Assembly: GCA_900543325.1 (NCBI GenBank) | Contig: UQQU01000045.1 | Coordinates: forward strand, 1 to 26,954 | Source of the DNA: an uncultured Clostridium sp. | GTDB taxonomy: Bacteria > Bacillota > Clostridia > Clostridiales > Clostridiaceae | Direction: 5' to 3' | DNA: 26,954 bases | Part shown: positions 22,396 through 26,954 of the stretch, one piece after another | Layout: each line of letters starts with the position of its first letter | Numbering within the stretch: position 1 is the stretch's first letter | Position numbers and translations under genes: made by a program | Notes under the pieces: model-generated | Seen by the model: the letters and a program-made list of their open reading frames with translations, nothing else | Database searches by the model: none | Told to the model about the DNA's origin: nothing

Positions 22396-23424
22396 TTATT
22401 TTATAACCTTATTTGCAAAATCATTATTTACAATAATATCAAAGTCTGGCCTTGTTTGTATTAGAGTTGAATCATAACCTTGTATTATATCCATTAGCCT
22501 ATTTAATCCATCCTCACTAACAACTGGATTTTCTGCATAAGCATCTATATTCTTATAGTTATCAATAACTTGTGCTATTACCTCTTCATCGGTTCCTGGA
22601 AAATATGAAGATATTGACTTTGCAACTTCATCACTTGTATGTTCTTTAACCCATTTTTGAGCTTTATATATTGCATTGGTAAACTTTTGTAATACTTCTG
22701 GATTTTCATCCATATATGATTTTGTTGTATAGAAACATGTATATGCTATATTACCTGCAGACTCTCCAACAGAAGCTACAATACTTCCACCACCATCATT
22801 CTCAAGCATTGTTGCTGTAGGTTCAAATAATGCTACATAATCACCAGTACCTGACTTAAATGCTCCTGAAGTAGCTGTAAAATCAATATTAGTTACCATA
22901 TTAACATCTGTTGATGGATCTAATCCATTTTCTTTCAATACATACTCTAATGCCATTTCTGGTATTCCACCAGGTCTTCCACCAATTAATTCTTTTCCCT
23001 TTAATGATGCCCAATCAAAGTCATCTTCTACTTCTCTTCCAACTAGAAATGAACCATCTCTTTGAGTAAGTTGTCCAAATACCACCGGATAGTCCTCTCT
23101 ACCTTGATTATAAATATAAACTACTTGTTCTGGACCTGAAAAACCAATATCAACATTTCCACTTAACAATTGTTGCATTGTTTTATCTGCACCTTGTCCA
23201 GTAGATAAATCAATCTCTAGACCTTCCTCTTCAAAAAAACCTTCACTAATTGCTACATACATTGGTGCATAAAATACAGATCTAACAACTTCATTCAACC
23301 TTACAGTTTGTAACTCATCAGTACCAGTATCTTTAGTTGATGTTTTCCCACATCCAACAAAAGAAAGTCCAATAATAGCTACTATTCCTATAATAGTAAC
23401 AAATTTTTTAAGGAAATTACTCAT
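22396..23424 (-). CDS. ABC transporter substrate-binding lipoprotein (NMT1/THI5-like, SsuA-type)
   Basis: The 342-residue precursor has a lipoprotein signal with lipobox SFVGC (Cys25). The mature part is a type 2 periplasmic-binding fold of the NMT1/SsuA class: RSVFYAPMYVAISEGFFEEE at about 49-68, then GQGADKTMQQLLSGNVDIGF, a GRPGGIPEMALEYVL block and ALFEPTATML. Related proteins bind nitrate, sulfonates, or the thiamine precursor HMP. No TPP riboswitch or sulfur/nitrogen gene is seen nearby, so the ligand is open. The start has AAAAGGAG at normal spacing. It is the first gene of the three-gene importer operon and is divergent from lrgAB. Confidence 0.9.
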   Translation of the reverse strand: MSNFLKKFVTIIGIVAIIGLSFVGCGKTSTKDTGTDELQTVRLNEVVRSVFYAPMYVAISEGFFEEEGLEIDLSTGQGADKTMQQLLSGNVDIGFSGPEQVVYIYNQGREDYPVVFGQLTQRDGSFLVGREVEDDFDWASLKGKELIGGRPGGIPEMALEYVLKENGLDPSTDVNMVTNIDFTATSGAFKSGTGDYVALFEPTATMLENDGGGSIVASVGESAGNIAYTCFYTTKSYMDENPEVLQKFTNAIYKAQKWVKEHTSDEVAKSISSYFPGTDEEVIAQVIDNYKNIDAYAENPVVSEDGLNRLMDIIQGYDSTLIQTRPDFDIIVNNDFANKVIK

Positions 23425-23468
23425 TTTTACTCCTTTTTTTAGATAAACTAATTATATTATTATGATTC

Positions 23469-23498
23469 ATATTATGATTTATAGATACTTTTTGTTAA
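23469..23498 (-). promoter_or_regulatory. Putative promoter of the ABC operon
   Basis: TTAACA, an 18-base spacer and TAATAT on the minus strand lie about 45 bases upstream of the start codon. The match is moderate. Confidence 0.35.
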
Positions 23499-23580
23499 TT
23501 AATGTAATTTAAAATTGATACAAATTCTATAAGTATTTACTATTTTTTTTTTTAGTGTTAAAGTATTTGTGTATAAACGT

Positions 23581-23628
23581 AATTCTAAGTTTAAGTTAGA
23601 AACTTAAATCAATTTAAGGCTTAGAATT
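23581..23628. repeat. Nested inverted repeats between the ABC operon and lrgA
   Basis: Outer arms AATTCTAAG / CTTAGAATT (9 bases, perfect) enclose an inner perfect repeat TTTAAGTT / AACTTAAA with a 3-base spacer. A run of at least ten Ts lies about 30 bases to the left. The element may be a two-site operator or a leader structure for lrgAB. Confidence 0.55.
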
Positions 23629-23710
23629 CACTATCTATAATTGAGTCTGTATGACCAATCATATTATTACACTGACTAACCTTCAGATAAAAGAAAGGAC
23701 TGATCTATAA

Positions 23711-24100
23711 ATGAAATTTTTTAGAGAATCTATATTACTTCTTAGTATTTATTTCGCAGGTGAGATACTTTCAAAACTTCTCAATTTACCTGTACCTGGA
23801 AGTATAGTAGGAATGATCTTACTATTTGTTTTATTAACATCAAATATTATAAAAGTTGAAAAAATTGAAAATTTGGCTAACTTCTTTTTAGATCACTTAG
23901 CATTTTTCTTTATTCCAGCTTCCGTAGGACTTATGACATCTTTTGCCTCCCTTAAAGGAAGCATTTTCAAAATAATACTTCTATGCATATTAACTACTAT
24001 AATTGTTATTGCAGTTACAGGTATTACAGTTCAATTTATATGTAATAGAAAATCTGTCAAAGAAGATAAAAAAAATACAATTAACAAAAAGGGGGCTTAA
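23711..24100 (+). CDS. lrgA: CidA/LrgA family membrane protein
   Basis: The 129-residue protein has four hydrophobic helices and the family blocks LPVPGSIVGMILLF (about 26-39) and FFFIPASVGLM (about 65-75). LrgA/CidA proteins were first described as holin-like regulators of murein hydrolases; the Bacillus pair PftAB (YsbAB) takes up pyruvate. With the LrgB gene it forms a two-gene operon; the downstream start is 4 bases past the stop. The ribosome binding site AAAGGA is weakly spaced (11 bases). The family is sure; lrg, cid and pft versions cannot be told apart here, and no lytSR-type regulator is in the window. Confidence 0.9.
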   Translation: MKFFRESILLLSIYFAGEILSKLLNLPVPGSIVGMILLFVLLTSNIIKVEKIENLANFFLDHLAFFFIPASVGLMTSFASLKGSIFKIILLCILTTIIVIAVTGITVQFICNRKSVKEDKKNTINKKGA

Positions 24101-24104
24101 TTAA

Positions 24105-24806
24105 ATGGATGTGTTTACAAACAATATGTTTTTTGGAATATTCATTTCTTTAGTTGCTTTTGAAATTGGTCTATTTATTTATAAGAAAACAAAATTTCCA
24201 CTTTTTAATCCGCTTCTAATAGCTACAATACTTGTAATTGGATTTTTGAAAATATTTAATATTGATTTTGATACATATAATAAGGGTGGACAATTTATTA
24301 ATATTTTTCTAGGACCGGCAACAATTGTTTTAGCTGTTCCACTATATAAAAACTTATCACTACTTAAGAAAAACTTTTTACCTATATTTACTGGAATTTT
24401 TGTTGGAAGCTTAGTTAGTGTATTATCAGTTATTTCTATATCACTTTTCTTAGGTTTAGACAGTAGTTTAACAGTTTCTTTATTATCTAAGAGTGTTACT
24501 ACACCTATAGGTATTGAAATAACTAATAGTTTAGGTGGAACTTCATCTATAACAGTTCTTGCCATTGTTCTTTCTGGAATAATCGGTGCTGTAGTTGGAC
24601 CTACTGTATTTAAAGTTTTAAGAATTAATCATCCAATTGCTAAAGGTGTTTCTCTAGGAACAGCTTCTCATGCTGTTGGAACAAGTAAGGCCTTAGAAAT
24701 AGGTGAAACTGAAGGTGCCATGAGCTCATTATCAATTGGAGTTGCAGGAATAATTACTGTATTTTTAGCACCTGTTTGCTACTCTATTTTATCAATTTTT
24801 ATATAG
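24105..24806 (+). CDS. lrgB: CidB/LrgB family membrane protein
   Basis: The 233-residue protein has about six to seven membrane helices and is the partner of LrgA. Typical blocks are FNPLLIATI near residue 35, FLGPATIVLAVPLY at about 68-81, SVTTPIGIEI at about 129-138 and GTASHAVGTSKALEIGETEGAMS near the C-terminus. It is of full family length. The ATG follows GGGGG in the end of lrgA at 8-9 base spacing. Its job follows that of LrgA: murein-hydrolase control or pyruvate transport. Confidence 0.92.
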   Translation: MDVFTNNMFFGIFISLVAFEIGLFIYKKTKFPLFNPLLIATILVIGFLKIFNIDFDTYNKGGQFINIFLGPATIVLAVPLYKNLSLLKKNFLPIFTGIFVGSLVSVLSVISISLFLGLDSSLTVSLLSKSVTTPIGIEITNSLGGTSSITVLAIVLSGIIGAVVGPTVFKVLRINHPIAKGVSLGTASHAVGTSKALEIGETEGAMSSLSIGVAGIITVFLAPVCYSILSIFI

Positions 24807-24808
24807 AA

Positions 24809-24855
24809 AAAAACCATAAGATATAGTATATACACTTACATATCTTATGGTTTTT
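24809..24855. terminator. Bidirectional terminator between lrgB and topB
   Basis: A perfect 16-base stem AAAAACCATAAGATAT / ATATCTTATGGTTTTT with a 15-base loop has T-runs on both strands, between the convergent genes. Confidence 0.92.
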
Positions 24856-24869
24856 ATTTTAAATACTGT

Positions 24870-26954
24870 TTAATTTATAAATTCCATTTTCCAGTTATAA
24901 TATCCTGTCTTTTCATCCTTTTCATATCGTAAATATGCCGAGAAGAAAGTTCCCTTTTTACTCTTTAAATTTCTAAAGCCTACTTTTCCGTTTTTAAGAA
25001 GTAACTCAACCATTTCCTTGGTTACTTTCTTACCCATTGATTCTATAAACTTATCATTTTTCCAAATGGTATATTTACATCCATTTTTCCAATTAGTACA
25101 GCCAAAGCCTTTTTCACCTTCGATTATATCATTGCCACACACAGGGCATTTTCCTATACTTTCTGCCCCCTCTGGCAATGCTACTTTAAAGTTTTTTAGC
25201 ATAGCTGTATCTTTCTTTATATCATCTACAGCTTCCACTGTAAAATCTTTTATCATAGTTAAGAAATCATCTTTTTTAAATTTACCCTTTTCTATATCAG
25301 ATAAAGTCTTTTCCAGCCTTCCTGTATATTCTAAATCTAAAAGCTCTTTAACTGGGAATATTTCAACTAGTGTTCTTCCAAGTTCAGTACAAGTTAAACT
25401 CTTACCCTTTGATTTAATATATCCAGTATCCTTTAACTTCTTAATAGTTTCAGCTCTTGTTGCTGGTGTTCCTATACTAAATCCACTTAAGATTGCTTGC
25501 ATCATTTCAGGTGAATCTTCTTCATCTTTAAAACTTTTTCCACAAGTCTCCATAACCCTTAATAAGGTTTTTTCATTGTGAAGCTTTGGTGGTTTCTTAG
25601 TTACAGTATTAACTTTGCCATCAACTACTTGAACCATTTCCTTTTCACTTACAAATGGTAAGATAGTATCTTTTGTTTCAATCTTTTCAACTACACGCCA
25701 TCCTTCAACTCTTTGAACTCTACCTTTAGCAGCAAAAGTACCTTTAAAGTTTTCATCATGAACTTTTACTGTTAACTTAGTTTCTTCAAACTCTGCTATT
25801 GGCATAAATTGCATTATAAATCTATTTTTGATTGCATTATATACTATTTCTTCATCTTTACTTAAACCTGTAGGCTTAATATATGTTGGGGTTATAGCAC
25901 TATGGCTCTCTACCTTAGAATTATCAAATATTCTCTTATTATCTACAAATTTAATTTGATCTTCGTATTGTAATCCCTTCTTTACGGTTTCTAAAACCTT
26001 TCTTGTTTTATCCTTTAAACTTTCATCTAAAGCTACGCTACCTGTTCTAGGATAAGTAATAAACTTTTTTTCATAAAGGCTTTGTGCTATCTTTAATACC
26101 TTATCTGATGTCCAACCTTTGTATTTGCTAGTTATATGTCCCTGTAAGTTAGATAAATTAAATAATAGTGGAGCATACTCTCTCTTCTTCTCTACTTGCT
26201 TCTCCACAACTTCACCTTGTTTATCTTTTAGCTGCTTTTTTAATTCTTCAACAACTTTTTTATCTTCAAATTTTTCATTATTATTTTCATTATAATAAGT
26301 TCCTTCAAACTCTTCATTATTTTTTGTCTTAAAAGTTGCTAACAGCTTATAGTATGTAGATGCCTTGAAATTTTCTATTTCTTTATCTCTATCATATATA
26401 ATTTTTAATGTAGGAAGTAATACTCTTCCTATATTAATCATTTTACTCTCCTTACCTGTACCACCATATCTTAATGTGGCTACTGAAGTTAAATTTATTC
26501 CTATAATCCAATCAGCCCATTGCCTACTTATACCTGCATCTTGAAGGGATTTCATTTCTATATTTTCCTTTAAATTATTCATCCCCTTTTTAACTTCATC
26601 TGGTGTCCATTCGTTCAGTAATAATCTATATATAGGCTTATCTTGATTTAAATACATAAATACTTCTAGTGATATAAGCTCTCCCTCACGATCTTGGTCA
26701 GTAGCAGATATAACGCCATCAACATCATCACGTTCTATTAACATCTTAATTATATTAATTTGCTTTTCTGCACCTTTATCTGTAACAGCTCTATTTACAT
26801 TATCACATTTAATCTTGTATTTAAATTCCTCAGGTATGAATGGAAACTTATCCATTCTCCACCCTTTCATACTTTCATCATAATCTTTTGCATCAAATAA
26901 TTGAAATAAATGACCAAAAGCCCATGTTACTAAATAATCATCACCTTCAAAATA
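24870..26954 (-). CDS. topB: DNA topoisomerase III (partial, N-terminus off the right edge)
   Basis: This type IA topoisomerase relaxes and decatenates DNA by cutting one strand. The window holds 694 codons; the frame stays open to the edge and already shows TopB sequence there (FEGDDYLVTWAFGHLFQLF), so an internal ATG at 26870 is not the true start. Only the first few dozen residues should be missing. The Toprim acidic motif is seen as ATDQDREGE, the catalytic tyrosine in FITYPRTGS (codon at 26054-26052), and the TPATRAETI block of the fold. Near the C-terminus there is a four-cysteine zinc finger (CPVCG ... CTNWKNGC) followed by a second topoisomerase C-terminal repeat-like segment without cysteines. 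This matches clostridial TopB. Confidence 0.95.
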   Translation of the reverse strand, partial: YFEGDDYLVTWAFGHLFQLFDAKDYDESMKGWRMDKFPFIPEEFKYKIKCDNVNRAVTDKGAEKQINIIKMLIERDDVDGVISATDQDREGELISLEVFMYLNQDKPIYRLLLNEWTPDEVKKGMNNLKENIEMKSLQDAGISRQWADWIIGINLTSVATLRYGGTGKESKMINIGRVLLPTLKIIYDRDKEIENFKASTYYKLLATFKTKNNEEFEGTYYNENNNEKFEDKKVVEELKKQLKDKQGEVVEKQVEKKREYAPLLFNLSNLQGHITSKYKGWTSDKVLKIAQSLYEKKFITYPRTGSVALDESLKDKTRKVLETVKKGLQYEDQIKFVDNKRIFDNSKVESHSAITPTYIKPTGLSKDEEIVYNAIKNRFIMQFMPIAEFEETKLTVKVHDENFKGTFAAKGRVQRVEGWRVVEKIETKDTILPFVSEKEMVQVVDGKVNTVTKKPPKLHNEKTLLRVMETCGKSFKDEEDSPEMMQAILSGFSIGTPATRAETIKKLKDTGYIKSKGKSLTCTELGRTLVEIFPVKELLDLEYTGRLEKTLSDIEKGKFKKDDFLTMIKDFTVEAVDDIKKDTAMLKNFKVALPEGAESIGKCPVCGNDIIEGEKGFGCTNWKNGCKYTIWKNDKFIESMGKKVTKEMVELLLKNGKVGFRNLKSKKGTFFSAYLRYEKDEKTGYYNWKMEFIN

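Noticed and set aside
23425..23710. TPP, SAM or other metabolite riboswitch ahead of the ABC operon
   Set aside because: I looked for known core motifs such as the TPP CTGAGA element and found none; the leader is short and AT-rich.
24179..24565. 128-codon minus-strand open frame opposite lrgB
   Set aside because: It is antisense to lrgB and has no binding site or recognisable family.
25018..25581. 187-codon plus-strand open frame opposite topB
   Set aside because: It is fully antisense to conserved topB codons, its product is low in charge and matches no family, and no promoter or binding site is seen. It is a codon-bias shadow.
26868..26870. ATG at 26870 as the topB start
   Set aside because: The frame remains open with clear TopB sequence to the window edge and there is no binding site, so the gene is simply cut by the window.

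Overview
The window is chromosomal DNA from a low-GC, spore-forming, anaerobic Firmicute, most likely a Clostridium sensu stricto or close relative. Supporting signs are the very AT-rich sequence and codon use, strong GGAGG-type ribosome binding sites, many short T-tailed terminators, a YunB sporulation protein, a butanol-dehydrogenase-type alcohol dehydrogenase and a clostridial pyrBICFKD operon. I cannot name the species. No prophage module, insertion sequence, CRISPR array, tRNA or rRNA is visible, and it reads as ordinary core genome.

Layout: 1-974 (minus) is the N-terminal part of the ribosome-splitting GTPase HflX, running off the left edge, with an unusual JAMM/RadC-like domain in front. 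1300-1827 (plus) is hypoxanthine phosphoribosyltransferase. 1888-5949 (minus) holds a double-PepSY lipoprotein, a signal-less endolysin-like amidase, an NAD(P)H alcohol dehydrogenase and yunB, each apparently with its own terminator. yunB is divergent from a class A penicillin-binding protein (6043-8742), followed by an AGCS sodium:alanine-type symporter (8978-10402). 10512-11162 (minus) is a HAD phosphatase lying just behind the pyrimidine operon.

The centre, 11232-16558 (minus), is the de novo UMP operon pyrB-pyrI-pyrC-pyrF-pyrK-pyrD. It supplies aspartate carbamoyltransferase with its regulatory chain, dihydroorotase, both subunits of the NAD-linked dihydroorotate dehydrogenase and OMP decarboxylase; pyrE and carbamoyl-phosphate synthetase are not in the window. 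Its leader has a clean sigma-A promoter, a PyrR-binding-loop-like hairpin, an antiterminator and a terminator: a complete transcription-attenuation switch.

Upstream, still on the minus strand, come a beta-lactamase-fold protein lacking the catalytic serine, a 6-phosphofructokinase, a membrane-anchored TPR protein and a three-gene ABC importer (lipoprotein, ATPase, permease) of the nitrate/sulfonate/thiamine-precursor type. Divergent from the importer is an lrgA/lrgB (cidA/cidB) pair (23711-24806), convergent with topB (DNA topoisomerase III), which runs off the right edge.

I found no clearly new multi-gene system. The best leads are the JAMM-like domain fused to HflX, the Ser-to-Gly beta-lactamase-like protein, the pyr attenuator, and several unexplained palindromes in the pfkA, ABC-operon and lrgAB upstream regions.
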